A stretch of 64,000 nucleotides of DNA. It comes from Antennarius striatus (Eukaryota; Chordata; Actinopteri; Lophiiformes; Antennariidae). The position numbers and the translations under genes were made by a program. The stretch spans positions 4,129,501 to 4,193,500 of the forward strand of contig NC_090795.1 in assembly GCF_040054535.1 (NCBI RefSeq). Direction: 5' to 3'. How positions within the stretch are numbered: the first letter of the stretch is position 1; each line of letters opens with the position of its first letter. Shown piece after piece: positions 35,275-49,279 of the stretch. A model generated the notes under the pieces. That model did not search any database and had not been told where the DNA came from. It worked only from the letters and a program-made list of their open reading frames with translations.

Positions 35275-38200
35275 AATGGGAAAGCAATGACCTGTTGCCT
35301 AGTGTATTTCTGATTATTAAGTGACCTTGCGTCTTGAATGGTGGATGCTGATAATTCAACGCCGCGTCTGTGTCTGCGTTTAATTGTGTCTGTCAGACGT
35401 CACCGGTTTGCGCTGCTAAAATAGATTCAGAGCAAATAATCCTTCAAAAGGCTCCCTCACACGCTGCACGAAAAGGACAGTCCTGTGTTCTACATGTCAG
35501 ATGTTATAGTTTATTATCTACCAGGCTTATGAGATTGCTGGAGTGATCGTAAGACACTGAGAAGAAAAAGAAACAGCGATTCATAACATTAATCAGCTCT
35601 ATAAAGATGGCTTGATGCATCCAGGGTCACGCATAGCATTCAAAACTCCAAGGACCAGCTCAGGCACAAATAAAGGCACGACCTACTCGGGCCGACTGAG
35701 CGCTATGGAGCCACATTTGTGGGTTTATTTGTTTTCAGTTGTCCAACTTCTTCTCTAGCTGCTAAAGAGAAGGCTGCAAAGCTCCAGAAATGTTTGGCGA
35801 CCCAAGAAGCGTCGGCTGACTTTCCACCGGACAGGACTGGAATAGAAACGCCTTCACCCCTGCTGCTTTCTCATATTTTAAGTCCGATTGGGGTTAAACG
35901 TGGTCCAGTAAAGCAGTTTGCATCAAGACAAGTCCAAGCATATTTCATTGCTGAAAGAAACATAAGGATAAAAATAACATTCCCCGACATTTTTTCCACG
36001 ACAACATTCCCCGTTTGGTTCTTGTAACTTTTATTCACAGTGTTAACCATGACTCAGAAATTCTCCCTCCAGCTTCCTGTCATTCCTCTCTCCTCCAGCA
36101 AAGTAATTCACAAGTCTGCCAGGCTGTATTTACACATTGAGAACTCAGCTGAGAAATAAATTTACCTCACAGAAATTGCAAAATCCTCCGTTGACAATGG
36201 ATCATTTCAAGGAGAAGCGACGTACTTGCAAAACACACAGGAGTCGCCGCTAGGTGTTCACCAACTCCAGCTTCCTGTGCAGCCTTGCAATGCAAACCCC
36301 GGGCCTGGCTGAAGCCTTACACCGGTGACAGCTGCCCTGTTTATGAACCTCTTTGGGGATTTGGCACTGCTATATGTTGATAGCTGCCCCGCTGTTGTCT
36401 CTGAGTGTTTCACCCCGAAATAGCTCGGCGGTTTAGAAGTCACCCCTGCTACATCTTGATCCTTTCAACATGAACCCATCTCCACCTCCCCTGCTCTGCT
36501 CTTCACAGACCAGTGGCCACGTTAACTCTATGAGCATTTGGCAGGGTCCGGCCCTTCAGCGTGACTGGGTTAAGTTATTTGCATATGCTCACTGGAACAC
36601 TTACAGTCTCACACAGCTAACAGCTGCATCGTGCCAACGGGTGTCCATCTTTTCATTCGTTCTTTGTCCAGTCAAAAGGCTTCACTCGGCTACGACAGCA
36701 CCTGTCTTTCAGGGTGAAGAGAGATTGAAGTGGCAAATAAACCCTGAAAGTTTAAATAATGCCAGCCCATTGTCCTCTACTCCAGAAAAGAAAAATGCAA
36801 TCACCTGTCAAACATTTTTATACCTCCATGAGGGTTAGGGTATGTGGGCTTTCGCAGAAGGCCAATGCACATTATGACATGAAAAAAAAATCTATGCCTG
36901 CAGACTATAACTAGCTTTTGTTGGCTTTTTAGCTAGTAAATGTTCATCTGCTAGTTGCTGGCTTTGTTTGGCGGTGTGTATGAGAAGATCTGTGGAGTCT
37001 GGAGGTAACCCTCTCTGGCTTCACCCCAAGCAATAACAGCTTTTACATTACACTCCATCATTTAATCCATCGATAAGACATAGCCAATGTTTTTTACAGC
37101 TCTAAATATCATCCACATTCTCTGCCTCATATCTTCAAATCACAAATGTCAAGGAAAGTGAACTTCAAAGGAAAGTGTAATGGGGATTTATTGTTTTTGC
37201 AGCTCTGAACCAGCAGCCAAAGTATTAGCAGTGTCAAATCACCATCTATATTAATGGAACAAGCCACTGAGGCCATGACATTTTGAAGATATGATCCTGC
37301 ATGCGCCTTACCCACAACCAGGAGACTTAAAAAGCAACAAGTAGCAGTTTGTGGCTAAATCAAAGAAGCAGAAAATTTACTGAAAAGATGTTCAAACCAG
37401 CTAAATAGTGCGAGGTTACCTTTAAAATGTTGTAATACTTAATGTAGATGATTTTTGAAAAGCTATTATTAAGAGTCACACTGGACGCTGATGCCGTTTT
37501 GTGAAGACTGGTCCCAACCTACTACGGTGGTGTTAGGGTGTGGCACTTTCTAGTCAGAACTGCATCCAGGGCCGCTCAGATTGCATCAGCTGCACAAAAG
37601 GTATGGCCGTGTTCTCACAGAAACACCGTAATTGCGAGGCTTTGACCCGGTGCTCTCCTAATGACTGTATTTACCCTCATGAGACTCGGCCTGAGACGGG
37701 AATAAAATATCTTCCAGGCTCCCAGAACACAAACAAAAGGCCAAGGACCTCGTACTACAGTCAAATACAAACCAGCCATTTATCAATTTCCTGGGAAATA
37801 ACATTATGTGATTATGTTTGTTATTGAGTCTGCTGGTACAGGCGAAGAAATGGCATGTGAATTTAAATTTATAGCCTTGCGGGATTGGATGAAAACAACG
37901 AAGAGCTTCGTCGTGTTGCGTAATTAAGGACATAATTTGATCCTCCACAGGCAGCTCCTGGCACTTTAATGGGGTGTGCGCGAGCGTGATAGTCCAAATT
38001 ATGCACGTTTACAAGGTAAGCAATGATAACAGTGCATCTTAGTCGCCTACAAGAGAACAACATGCATTCATCATCTTGAAGCGGAGGACAACGATGCAAC
38101 TAAAAATAATAGTGTTTAGTTTAGGCTAAAGCAAGCTTTTAGACTTGGTGTGTTTACTGATTAAGTTGGGGGTCTGTTTATCTTCAGGGGGTAAGGTAAA

Positions 38201-39670
38201 ACAAACAGCAAGAGTCAAGAGACTGTGATGAAGTAAAAAAAAAAAATCAAATATCAGTCTTTTCTTTCCTTGCTTTCTGCATGAACAAGCGATGGGCGGC
38301 AGGAATGTAGAGACATTCTGCTTGACGCTTTGTGCTTCGTTGTGTTTTCTTCAGCAAAACACACCACCGCCGTCGCAAATCATTTTACAATAAGTGTGTT
38401 TGACATACTCCTCTGGGGCGAAGGAGAGCAAATAGAAGCTGAGATTGTGAAGCCACAGATAAAATGGACTTATCTGATGAGTTCAAGCACCAAGAGGGAC
38501 CATGGAATTTGAATTTTTTTGTCTCCTTTAAGATTGGACAAGGTCAGATTCACCAAGACAAACAGTTTGGATTCTGCTCGTGTAGAAGTCCTTGACGTGT
38601 CAGCTGTCGTAGGCCGAAAAGACGCCATAGTGGTCTGACTTTCTGGATGAATCTCAATAAAAAGAATCACTTTATCGGGCATCTAAAATTAATAGGGCAG
38701 TAAAATATTTCCTCAGATATTCTCCAGTGCCCACAGAGGTGATATTGGTGAGTCAGCAGATGAGAAACTTCCTTCCGCCAGACGTGCACGTCGTGACTTC
38801 TGATTCCCTGTGACAAACAATTTTGTGACCATGACTGTCAAACTATGCAGGAACCTGAAAGGGGGGAGGGGGGGTATCCATGGCAATGAAACTCAAAAAT
38901 TACTCCGTTTCACAACTTTCCAGGACTGTATGTCATTTAAAACACAATACTTCCACGTTTTGATGTTTGCTAAAGCTAGGAACACATTCTTAATAAGCAT
39001 TAAAGTATAGGTGTATTATATCATTATATCACCATGACGATAATGATACTATACTTGGATCTGTCCAAAAGGAATAATGCCAACTACAATAATTGCTTGA
39101 CATGGCAAACCCATTTCTACTATGAACCATTTTTACTCTGAATCTGAATATTTTCATTATTTGTCTGGATACCTAATCAGAGATACATGAAATCTGTTTG
39201 ACTAACCTTGAATGTGAAGGTTCTCAGCTATACATTGTCATGTTCCTCTCTGTCACCTCACTGTAACCCCATATTTATTGCCCTCCTTAAAATACATATT
39301 CTAATCTCCCAGATTCTGATCTGGATCCAGATCTGGATCCAATTACATACTGTATAATAGTGGAACATCATGAGATTATTATTTTCAAAAGCATTAGCAA
39401 AAAAAAGATTTTAATAATGATCTTATTTTGTGGGTTGATACTTAAATTTGTTTTTATGGTGTCATAATCCACTTTCACATGTAAACGGGTCTGTTGTAAT
39501 CTGTTAGTAATGGTGGGTTTAACAATGTGAAAAAAACCCCAGACTAGATAATCACTAACAGCTATGTGTTGAAATAAATATGAATTTATATATATTAATG
39601 ATTCTATTTAAATAACTCATTGTCTGCCTTCAGAAACAAAAGGACAAGGCCTCTGTTCTGTCAGTGCGCA
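35275..39670. other. Non-coding region, no gene seen
   Basis: ORFs of up to about 120 codons occur here but show no family resemblance, splice support or codon signal. No recognised transposon. Confidence 0.5.
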
Positions 39671-39678
39671 GTGAACTA

Positions 39679-39732
39679 ATAAATGAATGAATGAATGAAT
39701 GAATGAATGAATGAATGAATGCAAACTGACTC

Positions 39733-39796
<64 letters not shown>
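39679..39796. repeat. Compound (AATG)n - (CA)n microsatellite
   Basis: A (GAAT)n run at about 39679-39721, then (CA)n at 39735-39796. Confidence 0.97.
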
Positions 39797-39798
<2 letters not shown>

Positions 39799-40221
39799 AC
39801 TGAAGGAGGGCTCACACCAGTCTGTCCATCATATTTTCACACAGAGGCTGCTGCCAGGAGGAGTGACCGCTAGCTTGCTAAAAAGAGGAACTCATTTGAT
39901 ATCATCTTCTGCGGCATAAACCCTAAACAAACCTTTAATTCCGACCACATTTAAGTGACTTGTTACCCTCCACGACGTGGCTAACTAGTCCACACACAAA
40001 ACGAAGTCATCCACCAGCAGCAGCGGAAACATCCAACGCATGTGTGGCAGATAACTTACGGGCTGTCAATGCACCCTCTCTTCACAGGTCGGCTATGTCC
40101 AGTTCCTGGCCAGCTAAATGGCGATAGTTGAAATAAAAGGCGCGTCTTTCATTAAATTCATCCACTCTGAGGCTTATAATAACACACAAGTTTAAAATCA
40201 ATTACTTACCGATGCTTACTC

Positions 40222-40280
40222 ACCGCAAACTCTCGCTCAATGATTTACTAGCCCAGCCGGTGTCAAAATTTCACAACATA
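40222..40280 (-). other. slc4a2: Possible non-coding first exon of slc4a2
   Basis: The minus strand reads GAGAGTTTGCG|GTGAGTAAG with a consensus donor after 40222. It lies in a less AT-rich patch facing away from the plus-strand gene at 41985. A non-coding exon 1 upstream of the 30014 acceptor is expected, but nothing here proves it. Confidence 0.3.
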
Positions 40281-40289
40281 CAGATATTA

Positions 40290-41072
40290 TTCCGGTAGAA
40301 GTTTCAAATTAAAATATGTAATTAAATGTACGGGTAATTTATTGTATTTGTCAATATGAAAACGCACTATTTTGTTTAAAATGTGCTTTTAATAAATAAA
40401 ACATGAAAAAATATTGTATCGAAGCTCGACACAAGCTTTTGATTCTTACAAACAGAATTTCATGCTTTTATTTTGAAAAAGCATTTTTAATTTCCGGTGT
40501 TCTTCTTTAGTTTCACGGAACTTTTTGCCGTATTCTTAAAACAGAAATTGCTGCGCCTGCGTAAATGGTGAATCATATTTCTGATGTAGACGGCTCTCCG
40601 TTATGAAGAACATTATCCCCAAGGACATAGATGATAGTAAGAAATTAACTATTAACAAAGTTTTTTTGTTCCCGGTGTTAATTATTACACACTGATGTAA
40701 TGAAAGACCGGTTCGGATTACATTTAAAAAGAAATAATAATTAATCTACAGAAGTAAATTATTATACATTAAGGTATAATTATCCCATCAGCGAAGTTGA
40801 TTCTACGCCTCTTGAAGAAGTGACCAGATTACATGATATTATTAACATAATTATAACCCAAATTAAATATTTTTGAAAATAGAATGGAAATGGCATGGCT
40901 TAATAATCAAAAATTACTTTTATGTAAGTAATGCTCTCATTATGTACTGATATAATGACCCCTAACATCTTCAGTCTTTCAAAGTGACAATTAGAAGGCA
41001 TTCATTTAATTTACAAATGTGATTAGAAACATGCAAAGTAATTTACAGTATCCACTGGTCTCATGAACCTTA

Positions 41073-41111
<39 letters not shown>

Positions 41112-41820
41112 CTTTATTAATCCCGGAGGAAATTGCATATATCCACTGCTCAGTGGATACCAGCATTAACCGCTGATATTGAGCTCATGTGTGTGAAACC
41201 TCCCACCGCGCCATTGTCTTCTTGACCAGCAGTGGCAAACATTTCAAATGCAAATTTCCAATCTTCTTCACCCTGACATGATTCCCAGCTGGGATCTGTA
41301 ACATGAGTCACCCATCTTCCCTCTTCTGCTCCTGGTCATCTATCAAAAACCTGGTTGGTTATTCTGGACCTGTGATGCTCCTAGTCATGTTCAGCATCAG
41401 GCTCAGCAGGATTTTAGAGATTTATAATCCAGGCAAAATTAATTTGATTTCACCTTCCAGTGTGTCCGGTGTAATGGACCGCTTCAGGAGCATCTTTGCC
41501 TCACTGCACCATCACCTCTGGCAGACCCCTGTCTACTTAAATATTGGTGGCATCGTTGCTGCTGTAGGGACTGATGCATGGAGGTTTACCTGTTAATTAT
41601 TGAATAACATGTTGCCCTTTCTTTTGTTTCTTTTATTTCATTCGTGTCTTTTACTCTTGAGGTTTCTAAACGTCCACTTTCACCTGCGTAGTGGTCATCT
41701 TATACAGCCATGTTTAATCACGGATAATAAATGTTCTAGATTAGATTACGTCTCAATCACTGATAAATAATTGTGATTGATTCCAGTCTCCAGCAGATGA
41801 CAGTCTGCCTCCAGCCAGTG
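40290..41820. other. Intergenic region between slc4a2 and the UBX-LRR gene
   Basis: AT-rich non-coding DNA. Contains the (ATAG)n and LINE-tail repeat at 41074-41135. The 97-codon ORF at 41303-41596 has no recognisable family. Confidence 0.5.
41074..41135. repeat. (ATAG)n with LINE/SINE tail
   Basis: Nine or so ATAG units run into 'actttattaatcccggagg', the usual 3' tail of a fish non-LTR-derived repeat. The tetranucleotide run probably grew from that tail. Confidence 0.7.
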
Positions 41821-41849
41821 ACGACAGGCTGTTTCTTTTTAACCCCCCG

Positions 41850-41910
41850 TCGATCTGACGTCAGAGAGGGCGGGGCCAGTGTTGCTAGCTAAGCAGACTG
41901 CGCATCACAA
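41850..41910 (+). promoter_or_regulatory. TATA-less promoter of the UBX-LRR gene
   Basis: About 75-135 bp before the ATG lie a full CRE palindrome TGACGTCA (41856-41863), a GC box GGGCGGGGCC (41868-41877) and an NRF1-like ctgcgcatc (about 41898). There is no TATA box. The set fits a broadly expressed gene. Confidence 0.6.
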
Positions 41911-41984
41911 CCAGGAAGTCATCAAAGTTGCTAAATAATTGTTATTTCGCTCTGATTTTCCTACATTAACGTTGAAACAACGGC

Positions 41985-44900
41985 ATGAGTTCTTCTGCCC
42001 CACCGGTAAGCTCGCAGATCACCGAGCTGCGTTTGCCGTGACACCGTAGCGCGCGTTGACTAGCTAGGGTTAGCATTAGCCTCGTCATCGGGGTCCATCA
42101 GCTGTGAATGCTAACGTTGTTTACAGACAGCCTGTACCGCATCAAAGCTTCCCAAAGTACCGTTAGCTTTACCTTAGCTTGTTGCTATGTTATTTAAAGT
42201 TACTTTCCTTTTGGTTTATTACCGATTAATCCGGACTGACTGTGATTAAGATTAAAAAGTCTGGACGAACATTAACTTAGAATGAGAGGGACGACAGTGA
42301 AGGCCGGCCAGACGGACGACATGCTAGCATGTCGGTAATGAAGGACAGTAAATGAGACATCGTGGGTTTAACTATTCGACCTTTCTATGTCTGTGACCCG
42401 GTTTACCAGCATAATACAGTATAGACAGAACACATTGATCAGACAGTAGTAAAACATTGTAGAAAACTTAAAACGTAATAAATGGATAAACGACTCAACA
42501 ACTTTTAAACGCGTCATTCAAACCGGGAGTGCGTCGATGTCACACGATTCAATTCAATTCATTTCAATTCAAAAAACTTTATTTGTCCACTGAAAAGTTG
42601 CAGAAGAAACAAAATACAGTTTAATGTAAAGATAGATGTAATAGAGGTGCAGGGTCTTATGATATACAGTATAACACATTTACTACAGATTTAAAAATGA
42701 ATGTGGCATAGAATAGGCATTGGGTAATAAATATAACTTGATAATATAAAGTTCAACAGCCTAAATGTGTGCTTTAACTCAAAATATAAATCTGTTTGTT
42801 ATCCTGATCCAAAATAAAGAAAGCCTGATCAGCTGTACTATGCTAATCATTGTTAATTAAGGCATCCAGTTTGTGCTTTAAAGGTCGTTCAGTTGTTGTT
42901 TGTATTATTTTTTTGTAGACTATTGGGGAGTTGTTCCTCATCCTGAGTGAGATGGGTTTCACAGAGGAACAGATCCAGGCAGCTATCCAGGCCGGACATT
43001 TTTCCGTGTCTGATGCAACTGAGTGGTGAGTTGTCGCAGCCTTTAATTTTTAACATCTTGAATAATTACCATCCTTTAAACGTTAATGTAATTGTCTTTA
43101 AGTTTGCAAAAGGCAACTCTTTCAGGAAATGACATTTGTGTCTTTCTCTCAGGCTCCTTCACGGTCAGTATCCACGACACAAGTTGGTGAAACAGTCATC
43201 GCAGCCGGCTGAAACTGCGTTTTCAGCATTCAACCCTCCCAAAGTGGCAGCAAGCACTTCAGGCACACACACATCTGCCTCAGGTAGCAGCAGACTCTAC
43301 TTGCCTTTAACAAGAATGTTTTCAATACAGCATTATAATATTCTGTGAACATTTCTGTGTCATCGTGCAATTGAATTTTTCTGTGACATTTAAAGAATGG
43401 TGTAGGGTGTGGTTTTAAATGTGGGAACTTTTTTTTTTTTTTTCATTTCAAAAGCATCTCCTTCATTGTTGCTGAGACCGTCGCAGCCATGCAGTGAATC
43501 CCCACACCCCCTACCCGTAGAGTCCCGGATTAAACCTGACAAGAGTGACTTTGAAGAGCAGCAGAGACAACGTGTTGCTCAGGAGGCCAGAGCAGAGAGA
43601 AGACAGAAGAAACAGGTCGGCGCTGTTAATCCTTCCCATTCAGGCTGCTTTGCAGTTTGTTGTTATGCAAATGACAGAATCTTCAAAACCAAACTTTTTT
43701 TCCCTGCATAGAACAAAAATTTGCGTCCACACGACAGCATTTTTGGAAAAATCTCCCTCCAAACGTAACCGCATAAGTGCGTTGATCAACATGTTTATAA
43801 GCAGAACAACTCCGAGAACGACAGGAGAGAGGACCGGGATGGGTGGAAATTCACGCCTTTCCTCCTTGAGGATGACCTCCATCACAAAGTTCTCCCACCA
43901 GCAGTCAGCGCATCCCGGTCTAACTCAGAACTGGCTACGGCGTCTTAGGCGAGGAACCAATGAATGAATAAATGAATAGATATATAAACATAAAGAAAGA
44001 AACAGACGAACAAATATTCAACCGTCAAGCATGTTTATCAACGCGTCTTCGACGTGGAGCTGTTATGCGTCAGAAAATAGCTGTTTTTAACTCCGTTCAC
44101 GGGTCACACACACTAACGTCACAGCGGTTTCCCTCGCGGGGAGACGCCCCCCAGATAGAAAAAGTTTCGGTTACAGCATCCACACGACAACGCAGACCCG
44201 GCATTTTCAAAAAACTTCACTTTGGCTGGCGTTAACGAAAGTTTGTGTTGTCGTGTGGACAGAAGGCATAACCGTAAGAAAAACTTGCATTTTCAGAAAG
44301 AGCCGGCTAAGCGTGAATGGGGCCTCAGAACCGAACGTGTGTGTGTGTTTTCCTGGCAGGAGCGCGAGCTGGTGCTGAAGCGGATAGCTGAGGATCGGAG
44401 AACTTTACAAGAGAAGACCCAGACGAACGTCAACGCGGAGTCGTCTCCTCCTACTGGTCATGGGCAGAAGCTTGGGGGGAAGATGCAGACCAATGTGGAT
44501 AACAACTGCGTCCTCATGGTGAGGCTGTGGAGAATTTCAGACGTAGGTAAGGAAAATGAAAGAAGAGTAGTTGTTAAAAACTTTTTTTTTTAATATGCTT
44601 CAGATTCGCCTGCCGACTGGGGAGTCGATGCGCGAGCGCTTTCCAGCCGACGCACCTCTGCGGCGTGTCGTGGAGCACATCAGCGGACGCCACCCCACGC
44701 TATCCTCCTTTTCCCTTCTCCAGGGTTTCCCACGGAAACGCTTTGGGGAGGCAGAGCTGGCCTGTTCCCTCCACTCGCTCGGCCTCACGCCCAACGCTGC
44801 GCTGTGTATTCAGACCACTCCACCACAAAGCCCTCAGGACGCACCGAGTCCTGCAGAGCCGCCACCAGCGCCGCAGAATGTACCGTCATCGTGTGACGTG

Positions 44901-47900
44901 TCGCCTCATGTCCCGGTGCTTGAGGGGGCGGGAGGGCAAGAACTCGTTCTGCCCCCTCCACTCCCCAACCAGCTGTGGGAAGAGGCTGTGAGTTACGCAG
45001 GGATACCTGGAGCTGGGGCTTCACTGTCTGGACAATCTCATTTCTGGGGTAAGTTTAAATGAATCTCATCGTATTGTTCAAGTATTCAGCAGATTTGCTG
45101 TTTTACATCTCAATTTTTATTCATCAAGGCTTGTTTGTCGTGTGCAGTTGTGCAATTGTGGCAGCCTGCATAAATTATACAAGGAGTTGCAAAGTGGAGT
45201 GAGATGGTGCTTTTCCTCCGTACCAAGTTCCTGTCTAGAATGTTTCTTTCAATTATTTCCCGTCACCAGTGTTACGTGTTTGTGTTATGACCTGGAGATT
45301 AACAAAACATAGTTTAAGAAGGCACTAAGCTTTTAATTGCAATGCGCTGGATTGTTAATTCTATTAGGCGTGTCTCCTTCCTCCTTCTTCGGTATGTAAC
45401 AATAGTTGCAGTCATTTCATCATTTTCTTTCCACGCACACAGAATTCTTCCACTTTACGCAATGGTATTTTCATGACAATAGAGCTCCAGCAACCATTTA
45501 GCTGAAATGCATTCGGTTGTTTGTTTCATCAAGGAAATCCTTGCCAACCTTTTAACCCTTCCACCTGCATGTTTTGTGAAGGCTTTGCTTATATATCGTT
45601 AACTTATACATAGTTAACGTACAGCAGGATTGAAGAACATTAAATATGAGCCTGATATTTTTTTTCTAACATGGTGAAGCAGCACTTTGAAAATATGAGA
45701 TTATAATTGAGTTCAATGAACATGTATTAACATAGTATTTATATCATTATGTTACAAATAACACAAAAAATGATTCGACAGGTATGGATTTGCTTTTGTT
45801 ATTAGTAATCAATCAATCCGTTTGTGCTGCCGTCATGTGTCATGGTGATGTTACAAGATAGAGTACAACGGTGAAAAAGATCATTTTCAACAGGACGGGG
45901 CCAGAGGTTGGTTCCTGATAATGCGGAGGAGGCTGCTGATGAAGAACAAGAAGAGGAGGAAGAACCACCTCTTTTGCTTAATGGTACCACTTCCTGTGTC
46001 TGACGCCCCTCTCCACTCTCTCACTCCTTTTTCCTCCCACTTAACGCTTTCCTTTCACCTATAGGATATTTCCTGTGTGTCTGTAGGACTTATCCGCCCA
46101 CATCAATCATGTTTACATACATCTTATAGAAAGTTTCAATTGTCCTTTCCAGAACCAGATAATCCTGGCTTCTATTTTTAGCCTTATACTCATTTAAATA
46201 CTATGTTGCGTGTATGCTTCATTGTATTTACATTTGACTGACTACCCTAGTAATTACTTTCAGTTTTAAGACTGATTGGGTTTATGACTTGTGTAGGTGG
46301 AAGCTCCCCTCTACCAAAAATTGTCGAGGTAGTCCTCAACATACAAGCACAATTGGTTTCGAGAGGTTGTTCGTAAGTTGAATTGTTCTTAAGTTGTGAA
46401 AAGTTCTATCCATACTCACCATTTGAGGTCATTGCTACTCTAAATACGGAAGTACAATTGCCTAAGACTTATTAGAAACAAGTACAAGACACAAAAACAA
46501 CACATAATAAAATAAAATGCATGTACAAGTTATTTTGGGTTAAGTCGTTCTCAATTGTACGTCGGTTTTCAAAAAAATACAAAAATAAAAATCAGGTTTA
46601 CGTCACTTCACTCGAATTTACTTCTGTCCACCACAAATATTTGACTCTTAATCACTAAATCACATGAAAACCACTACAAACACATAATAATATGTTATTG
46701 TACAAAAAATAAGGATAATAACACATGATCATATTAAAATAAGTACAAAAGAGAATTTCCCCATTCGAGGGATCAATAAAGTGAATTTAATCTTTTAATA
46801 TTTAATATAATTCCAATATGTATCATTAAGCATCACTCGGGATTCAGTCGATTGCTTTGAAATCAGATTAGTTTATGGTAAACTTTTGCTCCTTATAATT
46901 TAATCCTTGAGGAGAAGAATAAAAACACTTCAAGAAACTTCAAGTTTTTCTATGTTGAGGACAACCTGGACAAATAAGTTCAGGGCTGCTGAGCTCTATG
47001 GAGAATTCCTATGCTAGTTATTGAAAGTCAGCCAATCATTGTCAGCTCATCACAACCTGGGGCTCTTTTATAATGTAGGGCGTAGCCTACATTAGTTGTT
47101 GAGAGCAGTCGAATCACATCCAATGCCTGATAGGACAATAGCAACATTCAGAGCAGTTGATGTTGATAATTTCTAAAGGCATGAGTGCAGAAATGGAATG
47201 TTAGCTATTCACACAATAGAATCAGCCAAACATTCAAGAAGTGACCGAGACTGTAAATATATCAACCGGTTGTGACGCAAAATGACGACTTTGAGGGTCA
47301 TCTTGTTGATACTAGATCGTCCTCTGGATTGCAGTTTTATCTGTATTTTTTTTTTTTTTCACAGGATTGCCAAGGCTGCCTTTCTTTCCAGAGAATAGGT
47401 TCAGAGGAGAATTTGAGCCCAGACACCGCTGGCCAGAGCAAGGCAATCGACTCAGGTGGGTGTCTGGACTGAATGGCATGTATCAGTCCCGTAGGCTCTG
47501 GGAAACTCTAACAAGAGATTTCTGCTTGCATTCGTATCTCAGTTTTTTTTTTTTTAATCTCTGAATTTAAAGTTACAAGGAAAATTGCTCTCTGACAGCG
47601 ACATCCTGATAGTCATCATTTATCAATATTAAAGACGTACAAGGCAGAGACAGATGATTGAACAGTCTTGAGGTTAAAGTGCAGCGATGTGAAATGTTTT
47701 CAATTTAATACCATATGGTCCACTTGTCCTTGTGAAATCCTCTCTTGTAGCTTATCTGCAGTTCAGATTTAAATCCCAGGTTCAATGCAGTATAAAAGTA
47801 AAAGACTGTTGTTGTTCTCAGGGAGGCTCCAGAAGAGGAACCAGCAGAGCCTGAGGATGCTGGAGTTCGGGTGGCGCCTGTAGCTGCAGGTCTTGCAGCA

Positions 47901-49220
47901 GTGGAGCGTCTTCAAAGAGCCGCACAGCAAGAAGACCCCCGTGTCTCGCAGGCACAGCCATCGCCCCCTAAAAGACCTTTCAGGACGCCCCGCATGCCGT
48001 CCCTATGTGCCTTGGCCACTCGTGCAACCGTACACCTCATGACTGGTAAGAAGACACGCAGAATGCTACAAGATATGACGTCTCACGGCTTGGTTTACAC
48101 CCTGTTGTTGTTGCGTGTCGCTACTCAGCTCCCAGCATGCAGTACAGCAGTAGTCTGGCATGCCTCACCCCAGAACTAGCAGAGCTTCTGCTCAACCACA
48201 TGTCCCGCGAGCGGCTCCTCCGTCCACGCACCCTGGAACTGTTCTTCGGCTGCCCGTTGCAGACGTTTGTCCTAAACTGCTACCCTTACTCCACCAACGA
48301 GCTCCTGAGGCAGTTGCGGGCCTTCACGTCACTGAAGCATCTGAGTCTGGTCAACTCGCCTCTCATCACTGGTACGGAAGTCTGTCCAAGGACGGACATT
48401 CTAGGCTGATATTGTCTGTCAATCATGTGTTAATTCAGTCCAATCTCCCAAAACCTGTTCTGTTCAGACTCGGGGTTATCAATCCTCTCTAGCCTGACCA
48501 AACTGCAGTACCTGAACGTGGCCTCGTGTAGCAAACTGACTGACTCCTGTCTGCAGCATATCACCGGTGAGGCTTTGTGAACGCTCTAAACGTCACATCT
48601 CTGCTGCTCTGCTTGGAGCTCTGGTGTTTTTGCCTCTTCTCACTTCTTTCCTTTCTGTCTTTACAAGGTTTAAAGAACCTGTGTTTCCTGTCCCTGGATC
48701 AGACTAAAGTGACCGATGCTGGGATGGTGTTATACCTCCAGTCAGCTCCATCATGTCTCTCCCAGCTCAGCCTGAACCAGACAGCTGTGACGGAAGCTAC
48801 ACTGGTGGTCTTATCCACCTGTGTTCCGCAACTGAGACTCCTCAGCATCAAACACACGAAGGTCCTCGAGCTCTTTTTCTGTCAACTAAGTCTGCCTCTT
48901 AATTTACAGAATAAGGTCAGTTTTGACCTTTTGAATTTTATTTTTTTTGTCTTGATGGGTGTTCCCTCAGGTAAAGGATGTGACAGCTCTGGCAGAGCTG
49001 CCTGGCCTGCAGACTCTGAACCTGGATGGGACAGGGGTGACAGAAAGCTCCCTGGAGCGGCTGGCCACCCATCCTACCCTCTCCTCCATCAGTTTGTCAG
49101 GGATTCCTGTTGCAGATGGCAACCAAGCACTGCAGATCATCTCTGGTGAGTAATTGGAAATGCGAGCAGGTACAACAGTGTTTGAGCGTTCAAAAACTGG
49201 AGTGGTTGAACTTCAGTAAC

Positions 49221-49279
<59 letters not shown>

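Noticed and set aside
41303-41596. 97-codon ORF between slc4a2 and the UBX-LRR gene
   Set aside because: No family resemblance, no splice partner, and repeat tails lie close by. Probably chance.
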